A program made the position numbers and the translations under genes. A stretch of 64,000 nt of DNA, from positions 1 through 64,000 of the forward strand of contig JADNYJ010000035.1 in the NCBI GenBank assembly GCA_015501075.1. The letters run 5' to 3'. The notes under the pieces were generated by a model. That model saw nothing but the letters and a program-made list of their open reading frames with translations. It searched no databases and was not told where the DNA came from. The stretch's first letter is position 1; every line of letters begins with the position of its first letter. Shown one piece after another: positions 23,279-34,033 of this stretch. This DNA comes from Gymnopilus junonius. Lineage: Eukaryota > Basidiomycota > Agaricomycetes > Agaricales > Galerinaceae.

Positions 23279-24335
23279 CTAGCCTACGACAGTAGCCTAC
23301 AAAAAAAGAAGTCAGCACCAGCTCTGATGATTAAAGATACACCAAAAATTGTATCCTTACCGACTGCAAGGCAACATTAGTCTGTCCGAGTATCCTGCCA
23401 TTAATCGACATCCCCGTCTGAAGAGTGATTGATTTCTTTCCGAGAACCACTCCTTCGAAATGCGAGCCCGTGCCGAGCGTAGCAGCGCCAGATATCACCC
23501 AGACGATGTTCGATGCCTGCGCGCCTCCGATAAGAGTCGTCCGCACTCCTGTAGCGAAAGACAAGGTACCTGCGATTTGGAAAATCCAAGCTGTCAGATG
23601 TCAAGCATTGTTGAGTTTGGAGATTGACGCATTAATTACAAGACCACATACTATCGGTAGCGCTTCCAGAGAAACTGATACCATTAGCTACATTGACCCC
23701 GCTGGTCCACTGATATAGTCCAGGTGGAAAAGTAAGTCCACCAATGCTGCCTTGATAATTGGATCAAAAAAAAAGTGAGCATATTCCAATGACGTAACCT
23801 CCCCTCCTAAAAAAAGGTTTCAACTCACCACCACGCAGGTTCCTGAAATTGGGATTTGCCCGGCCACTTGCATCCGTAAATGCAGTCTGCATGTCCAAGA
23901 CAGCAGTCGTGAGCTGCGAAGGTGTCGGTGACGTGTACGATGCAGCGAAAAGCTCCCCAGTGACCTGGGTAGACGTTGAGAAGGTCCCACTACTGTCCAG
24001 CGTGAGGGCAAAGCCTGTCAAGCCGGTCGAGTCGATTGGGCTCACGCCGACATTCCCTGCTGCATATCGGCATCATTGTCAGCAAAGGGAAAACTTGTTC
24101 ACTAATTGCTGATACATACTAATAGAGGAGGGTGGGACAGTCGACACGCCTGCTTTGGAAAGGATGGCGAAATTGCCTGCGGTATGCAAGTTGACAGCAG
24201 CAGGACCAAGGGCGAGTACGCTGTTGGCGACAGCCTGTGAACAGAAGTAAGGATTTCAACTATGCCAAATAAGCTAACGCATACACATACCATGAGAACG
24301 AGACCTAGGGAAGTGAGGTTGATGTAGAACAGCAT
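23279..24335 (-). CDS. Ice-binding protein (DUF3494 family), copy B
   Basis: Six exons (24335-24291, 24234-24120, 24059-23829, 23750-23652, 23590-23361, 23296-23279) sum in frame to 245 residues. The signal peptide MLFYINLTSLGLVLMAVANSVLA precedes a mature start near LGPAAVNLHTAG. The DUF3494 beta-solenoid signatures are NFAILSKAGVSTVPPSSI, GNVGVSP, YTSPTPSQLTTAV and SNIVWVISGAATLGTGSHFEGVV. These secreted proteins bind ice through a flat beta-helix face and inhibit recrystallisation; known relatives are the snow-mould Typhula antifreeze proteins. Each intron position is shared with copies C and D. A TATTTAAGG box lies 107 bp upstream of the ATG (24442-24450, on the minus strand). This copy is the most diverged of the readable three. 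Confidence 0.88.
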
Positions 24336-25061
24336 GTTTTCCTATCCACTTGAGCTGACTTGGATTCTAAGCTAGTAAAAAAGCAGATGAGGAATTGAGG
24401 CCCTCGTGTTGGGCGTTATTCTGGTAGGATACTCATCTGACCCTTAAATACCTTTTGAACATCAACGACTTCAAGATGGCATTCAGGACCAAAGGGTGTC
24501 TGCAATCGAAAAACGCAGCGTCAGGCTCGTCATCGATAAAATGAGAAAGGTCCCTTCACACCAATTGCAGGCTTCTATCTCAGCCTCCAGGCCACATATT
24601 CTCAGACTCGTCAAAGTGGAGCAGTGCAAATCATGACATCCCATCCGTTCATAGGCGTGATTTCAATCCTTATTTGCGGAACTTGGACAGAAAGGTGTTC
24701 GTCGTTGGTATTGAGGGAGCAAGAGAAAGATGGATGCAGTGAAGGTAGTAAGAGTAGAGCCATCCTAGGTCTTTGTTGACAGGGAATGGAAATACAAGGA
24801 CCGATGCGTTGACAGGCAGGGAAGGTCAGGCACATTGCTGTCGAGGAAGTAGCTGCACGTAGTCGCTTGTAATAACTCGATCCAGACCTTGATGGCGGAC
24901 ATTGCCAGCTAGGATAAACCAATGCAAATCTGGAACGAGACTTTTTTATTCATTACATTCCTACATGATACGAGACCGAAGAAAAAGAGAACACACGTCA
25001 TTGTAATATAAGTACACCCGTCGGCTTCAACTACCTTTCGTTATATGTAACTATAGATCAT
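24336..25061. promoter_or_regulatory. Upstream region of ice-binding copy B
   Basis: This contains the TATA-like TATTTAAGG (minus strand, 24442-24450) and a proximal element with TCCAAGTCAGCTCAAGTGG (minus strand, about 24340-24360) that also precedes copy D. Farther out the match to the other copies fades. There is no other gene. Confidence 0.6.
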
Positions 25062-26115
25062 CTATGACACGACGGTAGCCTGCAAAACAAAAAGTCAATA
25101 TCAACTCCAGGAAGCCTCCCAAAGAAGTATTTGCCACTCACTACTTGCAGTGCAACATTGGTCTGCGCAAGAAGTCTCCCGTTAACCGTCGAACCGGTAT
25201 TTAGCGTGATCGATTTCTTTCCGAGGACCACACCTTCGAGATGTGAGCCCACGCCGAGTGTCACGGTGCCAGATACCATCCAGACGATGTTCGACGCCTT
25301 AGCGCCCCCGGAAAGGATCACCTGCCCTCCTGTCGTAAAGGCCAAATTTCCCGCAATTTGGAAAATCCAAGCTATTAGGTATCAAAATCAGTGTTGAGGT
25401 TTGATGATCGATACGATTGCGAAATTACGTACTATCTGTGGAGCTCCCGGAAATAAAAAAACTAGTCGCTGCATTGACCGAGGTTCCCCAACTGTACAGA
25501 CCCGGTGCCAAAACCAGTCCGCCGATACCACCTTGATAATGAATTAGGCGAAAGTAAATAAAAATTATCATCATACGTCAGTAAAGTAAACCAACTCACC
25601 GCCAAGAAGATTTAAGAAATTTGGGTTCACCCTCCCAGTCGCATCGAGAAATGCAGTCTGCAAGTCCGAGATGGCTGTCGTGAGCTGCGAAGGCGTCGGC
25701 GACTTATACGACGCAGCATACACCTTGCCGGTAACCTGCTTCGATGTGGAGAAGGTCCCACTCGTGTCCAGAGCGAGGGAAAAGCCTGTTAAGCCGCCCG
25801 AGGAGATGGGGCTGACGCCAATGTTACCAGCTGCATATTGGCACCATGGTTAGAAAACGAAATATTTGCCCTATAATTTTCTGGCTGCTGATACTTACTG
25901 ATAGAAGAAGGCGGGACAGTCGATATGCCCGATTCAGAAAGGACGGCAAAGGTGCCTGCTGTGCGCAGGTTGACTGCAGCAGGGCCAATGGCGAGTGCGC
26001 TGTTGGCAATTGACTGGCGGGCAGAAGTAAGTATTTTAACAGTGTCAGTATAGTTGATAAATCCACATACCAACAAAGCGAGACAGAGCGCGGTGAGGTT
26101 GGCGTTGAACAGCAT
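25062..26115 (-). CDS. Ice-binding protein (DUF3494 family), copy C
   Basis: The gene has the same six-exon structure as copy B. Exon 1 is 26115-26071 and exon 2 is 26013-25899; the last codons are ATVVS then TAG at 25062-25064. The signal peptide is followed by AIGPAAVNLRTAGTFAVLSE. Further family motifs are GNIGVSPISSGGLTGFSLAL, YSWGTSVNAATSFFISGS and NIVWMVSGTVTLGVGSHLEG. All junctions keep frame by eye. It is predicted to be secreted and to bind ice, as for copy B. It is very similar to copy D, including introns and promoter, pointing to recent duplication. The TATTTAAGG box lies at 26186-26194, 71 bp from the ATG. Confidence 0.88.
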
Positions 26116-27525
26116 AATTGATCGTTCACTTGAGTTGCTAAAAGAAAGGTGAGGAACTGGAGAATAGACAACCAAGTTTTGTGGACCTTAAATAGTTTTC
26201 AATTACAACCTCAAGACAGCGTGGTGGTATTTAGGATGCAAAGGGGATTCCTATAGATATGTACAGCGTCAGCGCTCGTCATCGTTAAAAAGAGAAAATT
26301 TCCTTCACCCTAATTCCATGCTTCTATGTCGTTTTTCTCCGTGTCCAGGCCACGCAATATTGTTAAGTCAAGCAGGGGAAACCATGCAGTCCCATCCGCC
26401 CATACTGATTATTACAATCCTTATTTGCAGAATGAGGAATGACAGGTATTAGTCGTTGACAGTGAGAGATGAAGGGAGTCCTGAGTGCAGTAAGAGAAAT
26501 TCAAGTCCAAGTCAAGTCGTTTTTGACAGGGAAGGCCCAACACATCGATGTCGAGGAACTAGCTTGATGTACATAGTTGCTTCCATTAACTCGACCCAGC
26601 CCTTGAGCGGAAATTAATTGCCTAGTGTCTCGTAGACTCGAACCAACTCTCAGTCAAGTCAGGTGTACAGTACCATAGTGTAACATGCTTTGCACAGTCA
26701 TAGAGTGGGGTAGACGCGTCATATTCGTCCCCGTGGCCTGTTCAAATTCCAAAGAAACAGAGAGAGGCAGTTGCAAATGTGACGTTGAACGTTGAACGTT
26801 GATGGTTCGAGTTGGAGGAAGGATCCGGTGGCAGTGCAACTGCTTCTACTCCTTTGATGATCGACAAACGACGAATTTCAAGGATCTTTAGGCGTACAAA
26901 GATTGAAAAGTTCACCCAAAAGTTCTCAACTCAGTACTGTAAGAATGTGAGTACAAGATTCTGTCCAATGGGAGACTACTACTATGTAAGGACCCTCCGA
27001 GTCTGGTCCTCCATTTCTGAATCCGCTTGGAAAACTTGCAGTCTTTAGGGCCGCTGTCATAATCCTGTCACCGCCTTCTGCGCAATAGTGAAAAGAGCCA
27101 AAATCTCCAGAGACCGTACCGGAGGGTCCCCATAAGATGACTGATGGAGTCTCAAATCATTATTCAATTGAACGCGAGATGAAATGCGAAAGTTCCGAGG
27201 TGGAGTGACGCCTCCAGACCGTCGGCTTCGATAGAATGGTATGTAGATGAAGATACTCAACCTATCTTGTCTGAATTAATGTCATCATTTAATGATGCTT
27301 TCGGTACTACCTTAATGTGTGGCGCAATGCACCTTTTTTATACCGACTCCCGAGTCAATGTTAAGTAAGAGAATAGAGAGCCGGAAAATTATCTCGTTAA
27401 AATTAACGGACCAAAGAACAATTGGCATTCACAAATATGAACTCTTCTAACGCATGTCACTGTAATATAAGTACACCCATCGCCTTCAATTCCCTTTCAT
27501 CGTACGTAGCTAAACTATAGATCAT
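26116..27525. promoter_or_regulatory. Upstream region of ice-binding copy C and spacer to copy D
   Basis: The first 450 bases match the flank of copy D closely, including CTTGGTTGTCTNTTCTNCAG on the minus strand and the GATATGTACAGCGTCAGCGCTCGTCATCG block near 26256. The rest, 26600-27450, is unassigned. A short direct repeat of ACGTTGA (three units) occurs near 26780. Confidence 0.55.
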
Positions 27526-28574
27526 TTATGACACAATGGTAGCCTGCAAAACAAAGGAGCAAACATCAACTCCAGTTATTCGAGAGCTTCCCAAAGGTGT
27601 TTGCCACTCACCACTTGCAGTGCAACATTGGTCTGCGCAAGTATTCTCCCGTTAACTGTCGTACCCGTAGTTAGCGTAATTGATTTCTTTCCGAGAACCA
27701 CGCCTTCGAGATGCGAGCCCACGCCGAGTGTCACAGCTCCGGATACCACCCAGACAATGTTCGACGCCTGAGCGCCCCCGGAAAGGATCACCCGTGCTCC
27801 TGGCGAAAAGATCAAGGTACCTGCGACTTGAAAAATCCAGGCTATCAGGGATCGAAATCAGTGTTGTGTTTTGATGATCGATTCATAGATTGTGAGGCTA
27901 CATACTATCTGTGGAGCTTCCGGAAATACTGAAACTAGTCGCTGCATTGACCGAGGTTCCCCAAGTGTACAGGCCCGGTGCCAAAACCAATCCGGCAAGG
28001 CCACCTGTATTAATTAGATGAAAATGAGTCTACAGAAATTAGCACCAGAAGTGAGTAAACTAACTAACCACCAAGAAGATTCAAAAAATTTGGATTCACC
28101 CTCCCAGTCGCATCAGTGAATGCAGTCTGCATGTCCAGTATGGTAGTTGTGAGTTGAGAGGGCGTCGGCGACGTATACGACGCAGCATACACCTTGCCGG
28201 TAACCTGCTTCGATGTGGAGAAAGTCCCACTCTTGTCCAGCGTGAGGGAAAAGCCCGTCAAACCGCCCGAGGAGATGGGGCTGACGCCAATGTTCCCAGC
28301 TACATATGGCCCGGTCATCAGAAATGAAATATTTGCCCTCTGAATGCTGGTACTTACTGATAGCGGAAGGCGGGACAGTGGACACACCCGATTTGGAAAG
28401 GACAGCAAAGGTGCCCGCGGTGCGCAGATTGACTGCACTGGGTCCGATGGCAAGTGCGCTATTGGCGATAGCCTGGTGGATAGAAGTAAGTATTTCAACC
28501 GTGCTGAAATAACTGATAACTTGACATACCAGCAGAGTAAGACCGAGCAAGGTGAGATTGGTGTTGAACAGCAT
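27526..28574 (-). CDS. Ice-binding protein (DUF3494 family), copy D
   Basis: Same six-exon structure; the ATG at 28574 starts MLFNTNLTLLGLTLLAIANS and the last exon reads ATIVS then TAA at 27526-27528. Family motifs include GPSAVNLRTAGTFAVLSKSG, YTSPTPSQLTTTILDMQTAF, LYTWGTSVNAATSFSISGSS and SNIVWVVSGAVTLGVGSHLE. It differs from copy C mainly by scattered substitutions, for example GGLAGLVLAP against GGIGGLVLAP. The secreted product should bind ice. The TATTTAAGG box lies at 28669-28677. It is the outermost copy of the array; upstream to about 28900 the flank also matches copy C. Confidence 0.88.
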
Positions 28575-29903
28575 GACTAATCGTTCACTTGAGCTGACTT
28601 GGACTCTTTGAGGGCTACTGAAAGAAAGAAGATAAGAAACTGAAGAAAAGACAACCAAGTTTTGAGAACCTTAAATACTTTGCGAATTACAACTTCAAGC
28701 CAGCGTGGTGGGATTCAGGACGCAAAGGGGATTCCTATAGATATGTACAGCGTCAGCGCTCGTCATCGTTGAAAACAAGAAGGTTTCCCCCACTCTAATT
28801 CCATGCTTCTGTGTCGTTTTTCTCCATGTCCCGACCATTCTTAGAGTCACAGTTAAGCAAGGGAAATCTTGCCATCCCACTCGCACATAGCGGTCATTCC
28901 AATCCTTTTTTCCGGAATTAGGATAGGTAGATATTCGCCGTTGGCAGCGAGAGACAAAGAGAGGCCTGCGTGCAGTAACAGCAGTCCAAGTCCTAGTCCA
29001 AGTCGTTGGCTGACAGGGACAAGCACATTGCTGTCGAGGATGTGTCTGTATCGCTTGTAATAACTCGATCCAGGATCCAGACCTTGATGGCGGTAATCAA
29101 TTTCGTACCCACTCTGTTAGAATTGAATAATAACACCAGAAAGCAGCGCAAAGGAGATACTTGGCAGAGTGATGGAGTGGAGGAGCTGCGTCATATTCAT
29201 CGAGTCCGCGTGGCCTGCTGAAAGGTGCAGCGTAGGAACTCGGAGGACACTCAGGAGACTATCACGGATGATGGAAAGAGTTGAAGGAAGGTCTGGTGGC
29301 AGTGCAATTAAATGAACTGCGCCGCATGCCAGTTTGATGCCAACTTACACTTGGCTTACACTTACTCATGCTCCGATCTCGCTGGAGGAAATACCATTGC
29401 GGCCCAAACTTTTAAAGCAGGTTTTGCTTCTCCCGATACAAGGAGGCAACACATTATGTTAAAATTTTGCCTGGCTGATAGACAGAGCTTGGGCTTTCAC
29501 AAGCCTTGAAACGAAGGATGAGTACAGACTCTGTGACATACAGTATGCTGTCCACTTACGTATACTGAAACCAGCTCGGGTTTTTCTTGCATCTATATTT
29601 GCTTATTCTGTGCTTTGGAAAGGTTTGGACGAAGTCAGACTCATAATCAATACCGCGGCGTACTCATCCATGCTGAATGTGACTACAAGTCCAGCAGGTT
29701 TTACGCTGCGTAATTTCCCTCTGCCAGGAGTGGGCTAATATTATGTGCTGTGAAGCTGTGAAACAGCCTGCTCTGCTTCAGTGTCCTTCCATCAGCAAGG
29801 ACACTAGTGAAGTCCATTGTCAATGTCGTCTAACTTTAAAGAATCAAAATACAAAAAAGGGTTGATTGCAGTCTGTCTATTAGGTGCCCTCTAATCCCCA
29901 TTT
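28575..29903. other. Promoter of ice-binding copy D and gene-poor spacer
   Basis: The stretch to about 29060 continues the duplicated ice-binding flank (compare 26190-26640). From 29060 to 29900 I see only short open frames without recognisable domains. Confidence 0.45.
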
Positions 29904-30277
29904 CTATATGCAATTACCATGCTTGCAGTTTGAATGCCGTCTTGATCCTTCCGCCACCTTCTGCAATTCTGTCATCACCTTTTGTACCTCTGCCCTCATT
30001 TTCTGTATTTCTATTGTTGCAGCCTTCTGTGTGTCTGTCGCTATCTTCTGCAATTCTCGTATTCGACGTTCTGTGTCCCGCAATTCCCTTTCCTTTTGCA
30101 TTGCCAGCTCAAATGGTGCTGTTTTTCTTCCAGCAAAATTTGTCGTTGATACCGTCTTTCTTCCTCCTTGTAGTCCATCTTTCTGAGTGCAACATCTTGC
30201 AAGTATGTGAGCGTCTGGAGGTGCAAAGGCAAACGCAGCATAGTGGAACAGAAGAGGGAATACCCTAATATCCCCAT
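29904..30277 (-). pseudogene. Coiled-coil protein relic with a frameshift
   Basis: From 30277 one frame gives DYKEEERRYQRQILLEEKQHH and then degenerates. A second frame overlaps it as FELAMQKERELRDTERRIRE and continues with EIQKMRAEVQKVMTELQKVA to 29904. Joined through a one-base shift near 30110, this forms a continuous charged coiled coil like that at 4325-4744. No domain is recognised. Confidence 0.4.
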
Positions 30278-30449
30278 GAAAACCTGCAGACGTAGGAGAT
30301 CGCCTCAGAGTCTAGGTAAATGCAGAACCAGGTATATATATTTACCCATTTAGAGAGACTGTACCAGGGGACTCCCATATGCATCTGGTAGTGCTGACAC
30401 TAATTGGCTGCAAAGCATTCTGGGTTTACAATCACAGTCGTCATGTAGG

Positions 30450-30932
30450 TTGACTTCACTGTCAATTAAGGACGGACATGTGGCTTCGGAAGAGGAATCA
30501 ATTACGATGTTGGAGTCATTACCAGCCCTTGAACAGCTTTCTCTTGACTCTTTGCCTCACTTTTCGCTCTCTGACTTCACGATCTCTAAGCTTGATCCAA
30601 GCATTCGACAAGCCGCCGATGCAAAGCCTTTTCTACCTAATCTGAAGGAGTTCAAATTCAGAGGCCATATTAAGTTTCTCCCGACATCTTTGATCGCAAT
30701 GCTCAAAGAAAGGTTGCTCTATTCCCAAAGGAATACATCGGACAATGTTCCTTCGATTGAAGGACTGCGGATTATGGACATCACGTACCAGAATAGAGAA
30801 TGGGGTCATAGCGATGGTTCAGACACCAACGTCTTGCGCGATTTCCATCGTCAAATGATGTCCTTGTCATCTCTTGGATTGACATTGGATATTGTTTGGG
30901 AGGACACGAAAGATGAGCACTCAGTTGCGTGA
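30450..30932 (+). pseudogene. Fragment of an F-box/LRR-type protein
   Basis: An uninterrupted 160-codon frame reads as the C-terminal half of the basidiomycete F-box/LRR proteins: ESLPALEQLSLDSLPHFSLS, LPNLKEFKFRGHIKFLPTSL, then VPSIEGLRIMDITYQNREWG. There is no F-box upstream, and the ATG is internal to a repeat, so this is probably a truncated gene. Leucine spacing supports LRR-like structure. It could alternatively be the last exon of a gene whose 5' part I cannot see. Confidence 0.45.
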
Positions 30933-31175
30933 AGGACATCTCAATCTTGAAAAACCTTAGGTCTGATGCTGCACGATCAAACCGCATCATCCAATCCAGT
31001 TCCAGTAGCTGCATCAATGGTTGTATTATTTTGTCGAGTAGTCGAATGATTCAGAAGACAGTCAAGAGCTAAACTAGAAGTAATGGACGGAGACAATGCT
31101 ACGTGAGAACCAGCGAAACCAATGTCCAGAAAGAATTTTGCTGTACGAAGGGTGAAAAGAAACGATGAAGGTCGA

Positions 31176-32488
31176 TCAGAAATCTCCACCATCATCTCCA
31201 AAGTCATCACCACCGTCATCTCCGAAATCTTCATCGTCACCACCATCATCTCCAAAGTCGTCTGAGCCATCATCGCCTGTGTCGGTATCGTCGCTGCCGT
31301 CGTCTCCAATGTCAGAGAGGGCCGGGTCATCGGTACCGAGACCATCGTCAGTGCCATCATCGAGACCGTCGGTTGTGTCGTCGGTACTGTCAGTACCATC
31401 GTCAGTGCCGTCCGTAGAATCGGTTGAGTCAGTCGAATCGTCCGCTCCATCTGTGGAATCGGTGCCAGTAGCAGTGGCAGCATCAGCAGAGTCGGTGCTG
31501 GTAGCATCTGTCGAGTCAGCAGCGTCGGCAGAATCAGTGCTGGTAGCATCAGTGGCTTGAGCAGCGTCTGCTGAATCAGTGCTGGTAGCATCAGTGGCTT
31601 GAGCAGCGTCTGCAGCGTCCGTGCTTGTAGCATCAGTAGCCTGGGCAGCGTCGGCGGAATCAGTGGCAGTGGCGTCGGTCGCTTGAACAGCAGCGGCAGA
31701 GTCAGTGCTGCTGGCATCGGTTTGGGTAACGGCAGCTGCAGCGGCGGAGTCAGTGCTTGCTGCGTTGGTTTGGGCCGCTGTGGCTTTTCGTAAAGGGTCA
31801 GTAAAAATAATTTTGCTCAAGTCCTAGGTCAACTTACTGGCAGCAGCAGCAGACGACGCTGCCTTGTTATTTGATGAAGAGGAGCCCTTAGCTAAGGGGA
31901 AAAAAAATCATTTACGATCCAGGCACAAAAAAAGCCAGAAATCAAACAATAACTCACAAGCACTGCTTCCACCCGAAGCAGCTTTCTGTGCAGCCGCTGC
32001 GGTGCTCTGCTGAGCAGAAGCAGCAGCCGAAGTTTGCGCCTTGTTGCATGCGCCTACAATGGCCTTGCCGACGGTGTTGGCCTTGTTAAGGAAATCCTTA
32101 ACCGAAGCGAGGTCCTTGGTAAGGGTCGTGTCGGTCCTGAATCGTTCAAAATGGAAGTAATGAAAATCAGAACTCTTTATAAAAGGCGAGTGTGGCGTCG
32201 CCATCAACTCACGTGTTGATCTTGTTGAGGATGCCAAGAGCAGATCCCAGACCAGAGACGACAGCGTTGGCAGAGGCCGAACATTCGATGTTCTGGAGGA
32301 TGTCTGCAAGCGAGCGCGTCTCCAGTGTTCGGGTTTCAATTAGGGGATGGATGGGCGCTTTAAAAATCCAGACAGAGTTAGCGCCGTATATCTCAGGCTC
32401 AATCAGGATGAAACCCACCAGCAACCGCCGATTGCAAAAGGAAGGCAGTGAACACAGAGAAGGCAAGGGTTCTCGATAACCTAGCCAT
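31176..32488 (-). CDS. Secreted acidic repeat protein (Ala/Ser/Thr/Asp repeats, Asp/Gly tail)
   Basis: Five exons (32488-32419, 32357-32213, 32136-31958, 31891-31838, 31783-31176) join in frame to 351 residues. A signal peptide (MARLSRTLAFSVFTAFLLQS) is followed by a helical domain with one conserved-looking Cys pair (IECSASAN... and GACNKAQ). A low-complexity region then repeats the unit ATDATSTDSADAAQ at least four times. The last 90 residues are almost all Asp, Gly, Ser and Thr (GDDGGDD-type units). Predicted cell wall or extracellular; the tail could bind calcium or mineral, or be heavily O-glycosylated upstream. The N-terminal domain recalls small fungal surface-binding proteins of the HsbA type, but I cannot confirm this. 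A TATA-like TATAAGG lies near 32690. Confidence 0.75.
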
Positions 32489-33339
32489 GTTAAAAGATTG
32501 ATTGGTGTGCGAAAATGAAAGTGGGCTTGAACTTGATTGTTGCTTGGTCGAAACGAATCAATCGAAAAAAATCGAACAAAATGTGAAGAAAAAGAGAGCG
32601 AAAGGAAAAGAAAAATTCGACACCAGGTCTCCGAGCGGGGGCCAAAAGATGAAGCTTGGGAAATCTTCTTTCGTACTGAATGGCGCCTTATAAATGTTTT
32701 CCAGACAGCACCCGCGGTAACGTCCCAGGAAACGTCGACACCTTTCAAGGGATTGGCAGATTCCCAAATACGTACGGGCGGAGAATTCTTGTGCATGTCA
32801 TACCCGAAATGATTGAGACTGAGTTTGCTAGAGGGAGGGGAGCTAAAGATAGACTGTATTAATTATAGGCCAGTGATTGAATAGATCTGTGAACTTGAAG
32901 TGGGAACGTACCTGTAGAGATGCTTGCTGATGTATCCAAAATTGTTCGAAGAAACTCTGTGGTGAAAGAAGGCCTCACCGCAAACGAAAAAATTTGTTCA
33001 TTTCATCTGAAAGTGTTGGAAGAGTAAACACCCTATGAAGTTATAGCAACGACCTGCACATAGAACATGAGCGCAATGGAGTATATCGATACACTTTGGA
33101 GGGCTGCTAAGAACAACTGTCAAAAGTCAGAACTCGATCAAGAGCGCATGATGGCGCACAAAGATACATCCACGCATGCACATTGTTCTCGACAGGCTCC
33201 AGTAGGCTCCATGGCGGTCCAAAAGGGAGGAAGGAGTGTTGCACATGCATAGTCAGTCATTCAGAACGATGGCAATGACCTGTCATTCGAGCTTGACACA
33301 TCGGTTCCCCTTGTCACTTGACGTTTGGCGGGGTGCGCC
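32489..33339. other. Intergenic region
   Basis: This holds the promoter of the acidic repeat protein (TATAAGG near 32690). From 32800 to 33339 I see no gene. Confidence 0.45.
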
Positions 33340-33512
33340 TACAGTTGAAACCCTCATAACCCATACTTCTCATAAACTCCATAACCCATAGGTTTGGGTA
33401 TCCACCAAACTAAAATTTGCCCTAAAATTGGCCTCTCATAACCCATAACCCCCCATAACCCATAGCCCTGGAGATCCACCGAAGGGTATGGGTTAAGAGG
33501 GTTTGGACTGTA
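33340..33512. mobile_element. MITE with TA flanks and CAGT...ACTG ends
   Basis: The element runs from CAGT at 33342 to ACTG at 33510, each end flanked by TA. The ends form an imperfect inverted repeat of about 25 bp: CAGTTGAAACCCTCATAACC on the left, and CAGTCCAAACCCTCTTAACC as the complement on the right. The inside is built of CATAACCCATA words. TA flanks with CAGT termini fit a non-autonomous Tc1/mariner-type element. It has no coding capacity. Confidence 0.75.
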
Positions 33513-34033
33513 CATAGTTGGCTGTGGTGAATGAAATACTGTTGATTCATTATGATAATGTTCGAGCACGCCATTCACCATAGATTTGGAGCGGAGTCAG
33601 TCTAAGTATATGCTGTTATATTTTTGCGTACTCACCTCTCATTTCCTAGGTAACCAACTGCTCTAGATCTGAAATGAGTAATTTGCCATCAAGAGGTGGA
33701 TGTACCAAATGCTTAGACAGAGAATGCACCCAAGCTGAAGCTGGGCAGCTGCGCTATCCTGAATACGAGTAGACAGGCCCCAGTCATGCTTTCTGTTGTG
33801 CACCTGCAAGGGTAAAGTTCTGAACAGATATCTGCCTTCACGCGCGCTGCTTCGTCCTATTTTTCATATAAATTATTTTGAGAACGAAATCTATATTACA
33901 GCGCCCATATATAAGTAACTGGATTGGAACAAGAGACTCGCACCCATGTAGTAAAAATACTTGAATCAACGCCAGCGGTCAAAGTGGACTAGAGTAGAGT
34001 ATGAGGAGCATGAGAGTGTTCGTATACTTGTCT
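33513..34033. other. Intergenic region between the MITE and the YIPF gene
   Basis: I see no gene. The sequence downstream of the MITE is AT-rich and leads into the 3' end of the YIPF1/2-like gene. Confidence 0.4.

Noticed and set aside
31165..31560. A Ser/Pro-rich plus-strand frame opposite the acidic repeat protein
   Set aside because: It is the complement of the Asp/Gly and Ser/Asp repeats; the spliced minus-strand gene explains the sequence.
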